A DNA stretch of 64,000 bases, from positions 639,501 through 703,500 of the forward strand of contig JAQGDQ010000003.1 of the NCBI GenBank assembly GCA_030141605.1. Reading direction: 5' to 3'. Position numbers and translations under genes: made by a program. The notes beneath the pieces were generated by a model that saw nothing but the letters and a program-made list of their open reading frames with translations, did not search any database and was not told the DNA's origin. The stretch is from Tubiluchus corallicola (taxonomy: Eukaryota > Priapulida > Priapulimorpha > Priapulimorphida > Tubiluchidae). This document shows, in pieces, positions 25,135 to 38,700 of the stretch (positions are counted from its first letter, which is position 1; every line of letters starts with the position of its first letter).

Positions 25135-28100
25135 TTATGAATTATCTTCTAATTCTTGGTTGTTAGAAATGTACGAATTAGGTTTACGTGCTATAAAAAA
25201 CACACAGTCATATGTATACTTCATCATTGAGGCAGGATTTTGAGCATAGCCTGTTGATATATGTTTCTGTTCCACCTGCAACATAGATGGTAAGAAAGTA
25301 CAAATCAAATTATGATCTTGAAGTATAAGTTATCATATTTATGGGTTCATAAGAAAATATTCTAAACTGTGAATAGCGACCACTTTTGGATCCGTGAGAT
25401 TAGACCAATTCAAGAGCAAAAATACTCGATGTTATTTTGGTAATTCTAACTAATTCTTTGCAAATGAAAGCACCTCTAGTGTGTGCAAAATTTAGATATG
25501 TGCACAAAAACTTGATATTCATTGCAGGTATGCAGGTGTCTAAAACTAAATAAAAATTAAGCAGCTATCATGATTAATTTTGCTTTGCTGCGATATCGGA
25601 TTACTAAAAATCTAAATAACCAAATTAATTATGTAATATTAACAAACATATACAGCTAGCAGCTTAACAGTGTACTGAATAAAAGCAGATGCTGTTGAAA
25701 GATTAATCAATAAATGAAAAAGACTCGTCTCTTTGTTGTGATTTGAGGACGACTAACAATATCCTGATCTAGAGATTAGTTAACATTAATTTTAAGATTT
25801 TTCTCTCTAGCTAATTAGCACCATCACATTTTTCAGGAGGTCCCCGAAAGAAAGAATACATGATCACTTTAGTGGCCTGCGACAAATTCCTCGCATGCCA
25901 ACTCAAATTCTTACACGATACTCTCCATGATGGATACTTCCTTGCTTCCTCATAGGAGAGGGACAGTCGTTGCAGGTAATTGCTAAAAGTTGTCACTCAT
26001 CACATAACACCTACACTGGACATTTTGACAAGTGTTGAAATCCTAGAAGGGGGTTATATAATATTTTTGTCAATGTTTGGTTGTCAATAGGTGAATTACC
26101 CCTATTTTGGACATGCTCTCTGGATAACCTTCGACCTTGACCATCACCTCGTCCCACAAGTTATTTCACACCAAAATTCTGAAGCCTAACCCAAGTGGTT
26201 CAGATATGGCTTAAACTCAAACTGTGGATTGTCGATGGACTATGGATGCTTAAAAGACTCCTCACCAGCAATAGCCGAAAACATGGACTGACGATTGTTT
26301 AAATTACCCTTAGTTTCGCATGCAAAAATCATCTTTTAAGGACAGTAAATCATCTTAGCATTTTCTAATGTAGTAAAATAGAAGATCAAACTTGATTTCA
26401 ATGGTATTGAAAAAAGTTCTTACCGTTATATCAAAGCCTATTTGTTTTACAACATGTCTGATGTCTTCATAACTAAGTTCCACTGACGATTCGCCCTCCA
26501 TGTCCGAGTAGTGATACAACAGTGGACCTAAAAAGACGATTAAAAAATTATCATGACCAAGACTATTCAATGACAGTGAATGTTTGTTCTAAAAGCAAAT
26601 GCCACAGTTGAGACTAAAGGATGAACTAGATTTTAACCACTTTTGACATCTCATAAATACAAATCCAGAAAAATATAATTGTAATTGAAATAATATATGG
26701 ATGTTCGTTTTGAAGCAAGGAAACATTTTTCAGCAAAAAATTACGCAAACAACAATCTCACAGCAGTTGCCCTGTATCTGGAAATGTCATGAAAAGCAGC
26801 AACAAAATGATAAACTGTCAAATATTTAATCATAAATGTAGCAAAAGACCCTTGATAAGCAAGAGAATCAGCCCTGGCTAAACAGACAGTGCAATTTTGC
26901 AATGTGCAAAGACAAATGGGTTATGGTAACAGGCTAAGTCACCAGTCCAAATCTAGCTGTATTACTCTAGGCATGGTCAGACAGTGTGCTTGCAAACCAA
27001 AACTGCTAATATGTCGGTATAGTTGAAACAATGTTATGATGATTCAAAGTAGAATGCATCAAAGACTGGGTTGAATACCAATTTTTTTTTCTACAAAAAC
27101 AAATGCTAAATACATTGAACTTTCATATCCTAGCATCAAATCGCCAGCAAAATATTTAAATATACTAAAAATCTAATTTTTATACCCCTTCCTTGCCAAA
27201 CTGCCTAAAAAAATTAGTACTGCAATTAGGAAAAACTCAAACTCAGATACTAGCTCGGTGGAAGCAGCTATTTTGCTTATATTTTTTTCAGTTATCAATC
27301 CCAGATCCTTGTCTGGAAGAGCCTTTCGCTGGATTTAAATGCAACTTCAATGTACTCTTACATCTGTTTGTAGGTTGGCAAGTATTTTCTAGAAACAGGA
27401 CAGCAACAATGGCATACCTTAACAATGATTTTCTCAAGATAATGTTTTTTATAAAGCAGCTTGCATCTCAACTTCAACATAGATTATCACAGCTTCGAAA
27501 TAAAGTAGAGAGATGAGCTTGATATCAAAATTATCCTCATGAAATGAAGATTCAAGGTATGTGAGTGTAACTACAAAAGCTTAACTGCCGATTTATGGAG
27601 TTTTCTGCAATGATGATACATGTAGTTAATTTACAAAAATTGCTTCAGAAATTGGATATCTTCAAGCAGAAGATAGGTCAAATCAATTTAAGAACATTTC
27701 TTAGCACAAAAAGTACTTCTAATAAGCAGTTGTTCACTGGAGAACTGTGCCAAATACAGTCAGAGTACTAGTATCTGTACATACTGCAAGCTTAAGAATG
27801 TATCTAGACAATCATTGGTAAACAGAAATAAAGTAGGGCCTACTGCAAAAACTTTCATAGCATCAGCAATAATTTCATACACATCAACCTAGTCTTCATA
27901 AACAAAGAGCAGCTTTTAGAAATAATCTACACAAATATATATTACCTTTACCAAATATATAAAAGCAGACTTACCCAAATTCATCCATAGGCCTCCGGGT
28001 TTTAATATATGCCAAATTTTTTCAATATATTCTATCACATTTCGAGCCGTGTCAAGGAAGAATACAGTTGCTATACAATGCCAAGCTTCTGAAAGCACAG

Positions 28101-31100
28101 AAAAAGTTTCGAGTATTTCTAAGTTTCTAGAACTAAACCTAACTGCTTTAAAAGATAACCGATTTGGTGATCTTTGCCAACCAATATTGCAATTTTGTAT
28201 GTACAGTGTTATATAATAAGGAACACATTTAATAAAAAACAAATAATAGCAAAAACAATTAATTAGTAATTACTCATATTTTGCCGGAAGTTGATAATTG
28301 CTGACAATGGTGACAATATTTAAGAGCCCACAATTTTTTTTCAAACATGCATACATAATTAAATATAGTTTTTATTTTTTTATTAAATAATAATCATTAA
28401 AAATTTAAGATTAAAATTTTGAAAAATATTTGATAAAAATTTAAAAAGTTGAACATTATACTGAACCTTTGTTTTATGTGAGGAATCAAGTTGATCAGAC
28501 AACGAAAAACAAAACCTTGTACAGCCTTCAATTTAGCAGCTGCAGCTCACTTTATCTCAGTGAAGTGACTATAAACACTTATGATGCGGAACATAGGAGA
28601 AAAGGGATTTTGTTTACATATTAAGCTGGTGAAAAGTTATACAAAAAAGTGACTGCATTTCCAAGGTATCAATAAACAAACAAGTAATCTGATTACTGGA
28701 CTTTAAAGCAAAGTAGTTACGTTACATTACATTATTAGTTATATACTTGAAAATGTGATAGTATTGCTCAATGTCTTAACATTACTCACATACCGAATAT
28801 CCATGGGTACAAACTGCATATTTTAACTATTTACCAGGCAAGGTATAAATTTCTAGAAAGTCACCGGCAGCCATTGAAAAATTGCTGTCTGGGGTAAGTG
28901 TGGATGGATTAACATCTGGAATAGTGACTGCTCTGACTTGGTCTTCTTTTGAAAGCCGATTGCAGTATTGTTGCACAAATGGGTGGATAGTAAATACATT
29001 CACATCTGAACATCTATATGTCAGAATATAAAAATTAAAAAAAATAATATGAAAGTGAATTCTTTGGCAGGAGAAATGCAAACTCTGCTAATGATGGTGT
29101 AAGTACCAATAAAACCAAAGTGAAAAAAAAGATGAGATAAAATGTTAAAAACCCTAGATACACTAATAGAATTCATGTAGTTAGTCATGTTAAGAGAAAA
29201 GCTATATACGTCATAGTTGTAAATAAGTCCCTGCTGAGGCAAATAGAAGTGCTTATATTAAGGCACTGCATTTTTAATTAATGTTTTGAATTGAACTACT
29301 GTTCAAGAAAAAATTACTGTGGAATTTGCCTAATGCCATTAAATTATTAATGCAAGCATATGACTTCATAACAATTTCTTGCTTTAAAAATTTATATTAC
29401 AGTCAGGAATAAACAATTCATTCTTGAAATACCTGTTGAGAATAAAATACGATGCAAAAAGCATAAATAAGCTCCATTCATTGCCCTGGCAAGTATAGCC
29501 TAGACTGGCAATTTCATACGCAAGCCTTCCTAAACCAGCACCCGGTACAAGAACAGATATATTACTCGGATCACTGAAATGAAAGAAAATGTTTGATGAA
29601 GAAAGGGGAAGATTAGGAATAGTGTGTGTTTGTGTAAAGATCAGGACAAGTAGGTTGTTTTAAAAGTCACAATTTTACTTATTTTACTTTTGACATAGCA
29701 AACTTTTTGTTAAACATGGGTCTTAATAAACCTGGCTTAGTGCCTGGATTTTCTATTAGAACACAGTCTTTTTTTCTTATAAGTTTGCCTGTTCTTTTTT
29801 CAATTTTTAGTAATTCTTTCTATTCGAATTGCTTTTTTAAGTCTACCGTTAACATCTTCTGATCACCAACTGCAGAAGAGTTTTTTAATTCCTGCACGCT
29901 ACTGCCAAAATTTAATTGCATCATTCATATTTTGTTAGGTCCAACACTAATGAAATAAAAACAACTTTTTATTCATTGTCTGCAACATAACATGTTATTA
30001 GATCATGATTTTAGACAAAGATGAAATAATTAAAATAACATGGTCCCATGAAAAAGACAAGTGTGCAGTTGCATTTTCCTTAATTTTACAAAAGAACTGT
30101 ACAAGTGTCTCAAAATATTGTTGGTAAAATCTGTTTCTCAAAGAACACTACAAGAATCTACAATAACATCTTACCATTCATTGGGAGGAAAATTTGCTAA
30201 TATGTTGTCAATAATGGGTTTGTAACATGTATTTCGTTCTTCGAGACCTTCTGAACTCCAGTCTCTAACAAACTGTTTCATAGTACTATGAACCTTCTCC
30301 ATGTCAAATGTACTAGCCAGAGGTTCCTTATCATAAACATCTTTCTCATTTGTCTACAAAGTTTAAATTAAATATTATTTGCATGAATAACTAATCAAAC
30401 AGTTGACAGCCTTTGTGAAAAGTAACTTACTGTAAAAACATCTAATGAAAGAATGAAACTTTAGGCAAAGAATAATTTTATTATTGACAAGTCAGTAAAG
30501 CTTCCACATGCTCTGGAATAATTTTTTTCAAGATCTCAGCTGACAGTTTAACTTGGGGTTTTGAAAGACAATTAACGTCAATGTTAGCCATCCTTAGGCA
30601 AGCTTTGTTGACTGCACAATCAGCCGTGCGATATTCTTGACACACCTGCAAAGCCTATGTATGGCTGTTCTTTCAAGACATTAGCTGCATCTTTGTATTG
30701 CTGGTATACATTATACTGTTATGAAAAATGCTCAACTTTTCATTAATTCGCTGGAGTGACACACGCCTGGTTCTAGATTTTATTGCAGACTATTGGTTGT
30801 CTGTATTGTCGATTGAAATTGTAAGTGAATTAATGGAAATACAATAGTCTAATTTTGTCTTTTATATAGGAAGAAATATACTATGCTTATGTTTATGAGT
30901 TGCGGATTAAATCGTTTTGCTATCAGTAAAATATGCAGATTAGTTTAATTTATGACTTGCAAGTTAGATAAAGACATCTAGTTGATTAACTTTAAAAAAA
31001 GAATAAATTAATCTAACGAGGTTAGGTCGATCATATGATGCTGCTTTAATGATCGCAAATGTCATAAATAGCCTACCTGAGGTGAGATGAAATTTATAAC

Positions 31101-33346
31101 TTCAAATTGAGTTAACAAGTATAAATGATTCAATCCTTCAAGGTTAAACTACATTTAAAAATTACAGCCTGAGCACCCAGATCTATGTAGGTTTGCACAG
31201 GTTATAGGAACGGCAATACATGCACATGCTTACAGGGTTTAAAAAATATTATCATAATCGAGTACTTTAAGTTTAAGTCAAAACCGTCTTTAATTGAAGT
31301 AGTCTGGAACTAATATAAAAATAAATTGCTTAATAGCCTAAGCCAATTCTGCAGTGTATTTTCCAAGTTAAGTGCACTTTTTTGTTCACACAACAATCTT
31401 GTATCTTTATACGAGGATACAAAGATCTAAATTTTGTTTCGTGATAACTAAGTGTGCTACGCAAAAAGTACAATGCCTTAACATAAAACAAAAATGACGC
31501 TTAACTCAAAAAAGACTAAGTAATGCAATAAGACTGAAAAAACTGTGCAAACATGGGTAAATACATAATTTTATGTACAATTGTGAATTGAAAACACAGA
31601 TGACAGACACAAGTGATGCACAAATGCACTTACCGAGAGTGACCAGTAGTCAACATTTTCAAACATGTGATCAACAGTGGCAATAATACATTTGATGATT
31701 TCGAAGTTACTGTCAATACACGCACGAACTTCCTTTAAATACTCTAGAAAGTTAGGAACAAGCCTCTGATGACGTTCGGGCATTCGTTTAAAATCTCGTT
31801 CAGTGCGAGCTATCTTCAAATATGAATGTTTTCTGTGAAATTAAAAATAAGTTTTCTTACTTGTATATACATATATAACAAAGGCTGGCAAAAAAGTTGG
31901 TAAAAATTTTCATTAACAGGGAGACATAGCCATGTGGAGCATATTAAGTTGATTGACATCTTGTTTAGGTAATCTTACATGTAACTAGTTAGAGAGTTTC
32001 TTGGGTCACATTAGTCATGTACTTGATGTTACGCAACCAGAATTCAGAATTAATGATTTGAGGGATTATTGAGGGACTTGGGAATCAAATATTTGATCAT
32101 ATTTTTGGCAGCAGGCATACATACAAGTAACAAACATTGGGATCAGTCCTGGTTAAGTAACTAGTATCTAGGCATATAAAACATAAATTCAGGAGTGGTG
32201 TCAGGAGAGAAAAGTAATCAGACATTATATACATGCTTCCGATCAAATCTTTGTGAATCACACATTTCGTATAAAAATCAGCAATGGCAAGTGCTTGATT
32301 AATAGTTCAGAAACCACTAAAGTAGACTAACGAGTTTTGATGATCAGTGACTCTGTCTAACAAACAAATAACCAAGTTAGAAAACATGTCCATATTTCAG
32401 CTCCAGAGAGAAGTGACAATATTTTAACATAAATGACATTTTCTGGATTCTGACTGAACAAAGAAGAATGGTACTATGCATTCTTAGGGGATACAATACT
32501 AGTAAATCTCAAACATTGTTATGAGAATATTCTTGTGGCATTGCCTAATTATAACGTGACAATACAGTTTTGCATTCCGTTAGCTCATTTGGCTACTCTG
32601 GGTCCTAAATAATATGTATTACAAGAAATGCGAAATCATGAGTTATGCAATCTTAGCCCTATTTAAAGGCATTGTTGGAACTAGGTTGTAATCAGAGTCA
32701 CTACAGTAATCACATTACTGGTTACTTATGGGCAATTAAAATTTAATACCTGTAAAAATCATATGTCACAAGGGTTCTACTTTTCAAAGCACATGAAACC
32801 TACGTACATCATGTATGTATACTAACATCATGTATGTATACTAAGTGTAATTATGAGTCAAAAGTTTGACTTTTTATGACTTTCAAACGAATAAACTTTC
32901 TTGAAGAAATATCTTCTAGCAACCAAAAAAGTAGTCCACAATGCAAAAGAATGCAGTGCTCCCCTAGACCCCTAGCTAATTTTTCTTTGGCCCACAGTTC
33001 TTCTAAACCCTGTATCTGCCCCTGTTCAGTATACAGTACTAGTAAGTATGAAAGCAAAAGCTCAAATTTGCTTTAAATTTAGTAATTACCAAGGAGACAG
33101 CCAATCTTTTTTTCAGACGCGGTTACTGTGATTTTAGAAAATGAGCATACCAAATAATTTGATCAATGCACTATTACACTAACGTCAGTCTTGATCTTGT
33201 AATATTTTTTCATTATCGTACATGAAATTTTGCTTGATTTTGTCTTACTTATAATAGTGAAAGGCATTCAGAACTCTGTAGAAATGTTCGCGCTCCTTTC
33301 TCTCTTCTTCTTCATCAAACAGTTTTGCTGTATCATCATTGTCCAT
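25135..33346 (-). CDS. CARNMT1: Carnosine N-methyltransferase 1, complete, eight coding exons
   Basis: CARNMT1 (N2227/UPF0586 family) transfers a methyl group from S-adenosylmethionine to carnosine to make anserine. Minus-strand exons: 33346-33249, 31832-31634, 30353-30175, 29573-29433, 29013-28835, 28088-27975, 26527-26424 and 25275-25135. They join in phase to 384 aa (human about 409). The start ATG 33346-33344 has an in-frame TGA 15 bases upstream. Recognisable pieces are [32 protein letters not shown], the SAM-binding loop [13 protein letters not shown] (about residues 167-179), [24 protein letters not shown], the [17 protein letters not shown] and [19 protein letters not shown] segments, and the short last exon ([20 protein letters not shown]). 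One oddity: the usually aromatic residue before DPS is Cys (about 159), created across the 30175/29573 junction. A 5' UTR piece with its own acceptor continues to 33375. Confidence 0.96.
25985..26160. repeat. Dispersed repeat family, copy in CARNMT1 intron
   Basis: Shares gttgtcact.atcac, gacattttg and tttgtcaatgt.g.gttgt.a.taggtga with copies near 40.65 and 40.9 kb, and shares a gaccatca.ct.gt.cc.. block with 41.15 kb. The repeat type is unknown. Confidence 0.5.
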
Positions 33347-33375
33347 AACCGTCCGGTCTCAGAATCTTGAGGATT
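33347..33375 (-). other. 5' UTR part of the first CARNMT1 coding exon
   Basis: Read on the minus strand, a pyrimidine-rich tract ending in attttcag (AG at positions 33377-33376) lies 29 bases before the start codon, so the coding exon probably begins at 33375. This implies a separate non-coding first exon upstream. The stretch also contains a small hairpin (agaatc/gattct) just before the ATG. Confidence 0.5.
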
Positions 33376-35748
33376 CTGAAAATTGTTTTTACTTTTTAAT
33401 AGTATGGCAAATACGTAACAATCAGTAATGAAATGTGAAGCAATAACCAGATGTTAGTATTGCGGGTGAATGAGGTGATAATATTAGTATAATAAATGAA
33501 CATGTACATAATGAAATGATTAAGGCTTGACAAACAAAGCACTATTTTTACCAAAATTTGAATTATTTGATGCATTTCTTACTACTGTTTAGTACTAAAA
33601 GCAGCAAAATAATAAAACATCAGCATTTTTTGACTGTCAGCTGTTGTCTGCATAATATCTCCACAGTTCCATTTAACTCAGCCGTTTATAGAAAAGAAGT
33701 GTTGTAGTCTTTATCACATATTTATAAAATACGAATCAAAAGTTACAATCAGATGTTTCGTAATCATCGTATAACATAATCGATACTAGCTGCAAAACTA
33801 AGATTCTCAAAGCCAACATAAAAATGCCAAATTAACCATTTAACATTATCAAAAAAATGACTGTACTAGGTATGATCATAAAGGCATGATCATATGATCA
33901 TTTAATTTCAACTCAATTCAGTTTTATTTTCTCTGTATTAGTTGAAAAGATTTGTTTTCTTCTGAGAAGGAGCAGGGAAAACCTGCTGGTCACTTGATCA
34001 GCTGCCACTTTATTAAAAGTAAGCACATTTGGTGGTTTAACTTACATAAGTAGCAAAAATGACAAACAATTATTTTAATCAAATTCTAAATGAAGAGAAG
34101 TAAAATTACGTGATAATTATGAAGACTTGGTATAAGAGGTTACCATTCAGGTAAAAATAACACTATCGTGCGTGAACTTAAAACAAAAGCGAAAACAGTT
34201 ATCGCCAATGTGCAATGCATTTAGCAGATTAATAAACATATCTCATGTCAAATCAAAAGCTAGGATCATTTTAACAGTAAACACAAATAGCTTCTATAGC
34301 AAACGAAAAAGTAAACAGGAAAGGTGTAAAGCGCTAACAGAAGTAACAAAAAGCAGCGTTCCAACCAAAAAATAGGCACTGTCAGCATTTTGTGTATATA
34401 GCTTACATATATTGCAAAATAAGTACGAACGTACTGCATAACTGCATTAAGCAAAAGCAAACAAAAGACAACTCAAAGCAAACAAGAGCATAGCAACACC
34501 TTGATGAACGAGGTACTGCTATTTCAGTATGTTAGGTACGAGTCAAAACTATAAGGTGTAAAAATATAAGGTAAAGCAAAGTTGTTAGGTAAAATAAGAC
34601 AAATCAGAAAGTTAAGATGGAACAACCACGCAAGCTGTATTTTTTGTTATGCAACGTAGTACGGAGCTGCAGCTTCTACCTTACATACAATCCCGTGTAC
34701 AAGCGGATCTTTTTTGGGTGCCCTTACGCAGCCTATAACAATTAAAACGGAATAAAAATTGGTACAAAATTACAAACGCACACGCAAGCAACATCTAAGG
34801 CAATAAGGAAGCTCTTCTGTTTAAGTAGCCGTGACAACACATATCTATGAGCAAACAAGTGTAATGTGGAGATATTGTGGACTTTCACACGCTCAATGTA
34901 CGGCAGGTGCGAGTCCGAGTTTTTTAATTCCAATTCGATACGAACCTAAAACTATAGATTCGAATATTTCAGTACACATACGTTCTTTGGCACTATGGAA
35001 TCCAGGTCCCACTCGATTTTCGTCGAGCGATTGCTTATTTCAATGGCGCATTGCGACGAACCGCGCTACTCTTACGATATGAATATTGATTAGCGCCTGA
35101 GTTTCGCCAGCGGCGGAATAAAAAATTGACATTTGACCCAAGTTTGATGCATACGATTGTATAAAATGTATTTCAACCTGAATAAATAATTAAATTGCTG
35201 CAAGCAGTGTGATTTTTTCGAAGGAGTGTGTTTATGCTGATTTTTGAAATTTTTCACAACAATAATTATTATTATAACTAAGCACACCACAGTTAGATTT
35301 TAATTTCCGTAACATTTTGTACGTATCTTTAACATAATTTAGCTGTGCACAATTTTAAACAAATTATTTTTAAACAATTACTGCTGAACAAAATCTGGGT
35401 AATACGCATAATTTCTAAAGTATTTCACAAAATAGTAAGATTTAGCACTGAAATCTGCTAATAGACCAAAAACAACTTGGATATCAAGAATTTACAAAAG
35501 CTGAGAACAAACTTAATAACATTTCAGGGGCTGAAATTAACTGGCAAAAAAGGAGAGCTAGCCAGATCCAATTGCTCCTAGATCTTTTAATTCCGATCAA
35601 AATCTGCAATTTTTTTAGAAAACCGAATTGCCGGAACTCAAAGATAAAATCTAACGGTATTTATTTAGCAAAATATTTGTTAAAACAGAAATACAAACAT
35701 GATTGGAAATACAAACAAATTGCTTTTACATGGAAAATTACAAATAGG
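33376..35748. other. Region between CARNMT1 and PBDC1
   Basis: Both genes are on the minus strand, so this is CARNMT1 upstream DNA and the PBDC1 3' UTR. Mostly AT-rich. A patch at about 34835-35110 is richer in CG dinucleotides (cgagcgattgc, gcgacgaaccgcgctac) and could be the CARNMT1 promoter or its non-coding first exon. Confidence 0.4.
35660..35665 (-). terminator. Candidate PBDC1 polyadenylation signal
   Basis: AATAAA on the minus strand, 83 bases after the PBDC1 stop codon. It is the nearest canonical hexamer downstream. Confidence 0.45.
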
Positions 35749-38700
35749 TCATGATTTTTGTCTAATGAAATCATTGTAGCCTTCCTTGTTACGTGCTACT
35801 TCAACTGCAAGGAACTGAATTCTTGTAACTAGAAAAACAAAACAAGAACAGGCTGTTACGTGCTACTTCAACTGCAAGAACCACATAAAACAACGGTCAA
35901 CTAACTAATGGTAATGCTAATGGTAATGGTAAACTACTGAGACCACTGAATGCAATACGGCAAAAAACTACCTGAAGAGAACAACCCATCTGAAGAATGA
36001 CACTTGCCTCCGACCAAAGCGGACTGTGATGTGAAATAGTATGATACACAGTCACAAGTCAGCTTTGGCTGGATTGTAAGCATCGACATGTCTTTCACCA
36101 GAGTCACACAGAAAAACACCAACCTAAAATGGTATTTTCTTCAGAGTAGTCTTTTTTGCAGTCGATTCGCAGCAAAGTGCCAAAATTGAATTCCTCTACC
36201 TTCCCATCATAGTGACTGCAAAATTTGCGCCATAACTGAAAAAACAAAAAATATAAAATATAAAAAATATAAAATGACAAATAATATTAAGCAGATGAAA
36301 CTTTGCAGCTAGTGCATCACCAAAATGTCTGTGATATGAAATTGATGATGAGCACATCAGCAGACGATTTGGTCCACACAGTACAAACGGAGCCACTGCT
36401 TGAATACGCAAAAAATGCACAGGGCTGAAGAAGGCAGCAATGCAAAGTACATCAATAGTAGTAGAAGGAAGAAGAACAAGATGCTGAAGCATCACCAAAT
36501 GGTCTGTGATATGGAAACGAAAAACACACCAGCAGACAATTTGGCTGACACATTAACAAACAACTGCCATGCAAAGTACATCAGCAGAAGCACTGAAAAA
36601 GGCAGAAACATGTGGCAATGCAAGGCTTCGAGGAACAAGATGCTGCTGCATCACCAAATGGCCTGTGATATGAAAATGAAAAGCACACCAGCAGACAATT
36701 TGGCTGACACAGTAACAAACAACTACAATGCAAAGAACAGTAGCAGAAACACTGAACAAGGCAGTAATAAAAAAAGCTTTGAAGAACAAGATAAGATGCT
36801 GCTGCATCACCAAATGGTCTGTGATATGAAAATGATGAAGCACATCAGCAGACAATTTGGCTGACACAGTAACAAACAACTACAATGTAAAGTACATCAG
36901 CAGAAACACTGAAGAAGGCAGTAAAAAAGCTTTTGAAGAACAAGATAAGATGCTGCTGCATCACCAAATGATCTGTGATATGAAAATGATGAAGCACACC
37001 AGCAGACAATTTGGCTGACACAGTAACAAACAACTACAATGCAAAGTACATCAGGAGAAGCATTGAAGAAGGCAGTAACAAATAATGGCAATCCAAAGCT
37101 GTGAAGAACAAGATGCTGCTGCATCACCAAATGGTCTGTGATATGAAAATGAAGCACACCAGCAGACAATTTGGCTGACACAGTAACAAACAACTACAAT
37201 GCAAAGTACATCAGCAGAAACACTGAAGAAGGCAGCAATAAAAAAAGCTTTGAAGAACAAGATAAGATGCTGCTGCATCACCAAATGGTCTGTGATATGA
37301 AAATGATGAAGCACATCAGCAGACAATTTGGACGACACAGTAACAAGAAACTGCAAGATGTGTAGCATAAGGAAAATGCAAAGCTTGCGAAGCACAAAAT
37401 ACAATTGCACCACCAGCTGGTTTAAGAAATGAAAAGCACATCAGCAATACACCAACGAAAAACCGTAAAAAGAATAGCTGTGTGAAACTGTAAGGCAATA
37501 CAATTGCCTTACAGCAGACAATTTAGCTAACACAGACTTGTGACTAAAACTAGAGAACTGATGGCCCCTCTAAACATGATCATCAATAAGAAAAGCATGT
37601 ATGAAATGGTATTTACATCAAAACAGCAGCATCTGGCAACAAATCTTGCATCACCAATGTGACTGTGATATGAAGAAACAGAACATTTCACAGAAACTTT
37701 GGCGAGCAAAAAAAGTTCAGTCCAAATCCCAATTTCAAGCAAGTATTAGTATTAAACTAATGCTGAATTCACTTTTTGATGCAAATAGAAAACAGCCATA
37801 TTACCACTTTAGCATCAGCAGATTTCAATTTTTCCTCATCCACAACATCTACGTGAAAATTTGCGAATGCTTCCCGAAAATGCTTATAAATGTCTTCGTC
37901 ATGAGGCGTCAGACGAAGCAAGCGTGGGTCCACTGCACACAGAAGCTGCAATGAAAAATAAACCAACTGTAATAAAAGCATCACGTTACCACGTTTTAGA
38001 AAATAAATTTCATAATTAAGACGCTCTGTTGCAAAATTACAACGCGCTTAGTTTGCAAGGATACCAAATTAAAAAAGTTAACCAAGAACACGAAAATTCT
38101 AAAAAAAGGCGTTCTATATACTCACGTTGAAGTAAATTTCAGCATGTTCATAAGCTTTCACTGCCCACTGAAGCTCCAACTGAGGCTGCAAAAGAAAAGC
38201 GCACAGGCGTCATTCATGGTTATGCGGGCTTACACGATGTCCTGCTATACCAACTACACACGTTATATATACATGATCCGTGAAGCCTGGCTGAGCGCGC
38301 CAGCGTCGTTCTGTACATATGCATAAATGAGCTAAGAGTCTGCCGCGATCAGGCAGGCCTTAGTACCACAGCTTTGGTAATCGACTCTCTGATAGATCTC
38401 TACTTCATTCAGCTAATAGATACGCTTAATGAGGGCACAAAGAACGACTGGGCAAAGCCTCGTTAACACCAAGTAGCAGCCAACAGCTGGTGGTCAGGTT
38501 ACAATAATTCCCGGGCGTTGCTGAGACGTTAGAGGGACGCTACGACAATGTGGGCGATAAAAATTCACCCATCACGTAAAGCAGCAAATAAACAAATAAT
38601 AGATAGCATCATAGCAAAGAATTTGACAGTAGGGGTTACAGAAACAAATTCGCATAATTTCCTTTTCTGCACAATTATCAACCTTGCACTATACACTATA

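Noticed and set aside
26355-26423. Read-through end of CARNMT1 exon 7 as the C-terminus
   Set aside because: A strong donor (gtaaga) ends the exon at 26424, and the exon at 25275-25135 supplies the expected family C-terminus in phase.
27193-27516. 107-aa plus-strand frame
   Set aside because: Lies in a CARNMT1 intron on the opposite strand, with no recognisable motif or splice context.
36400-37413. Apparent repetitive proteins of 100-154 aa on both strands
   Set aside because: They are products of the minisatellite. Unit spacing is not always a multiple of three, so frames change between units, and the block lies inside a PBDC1 intron.
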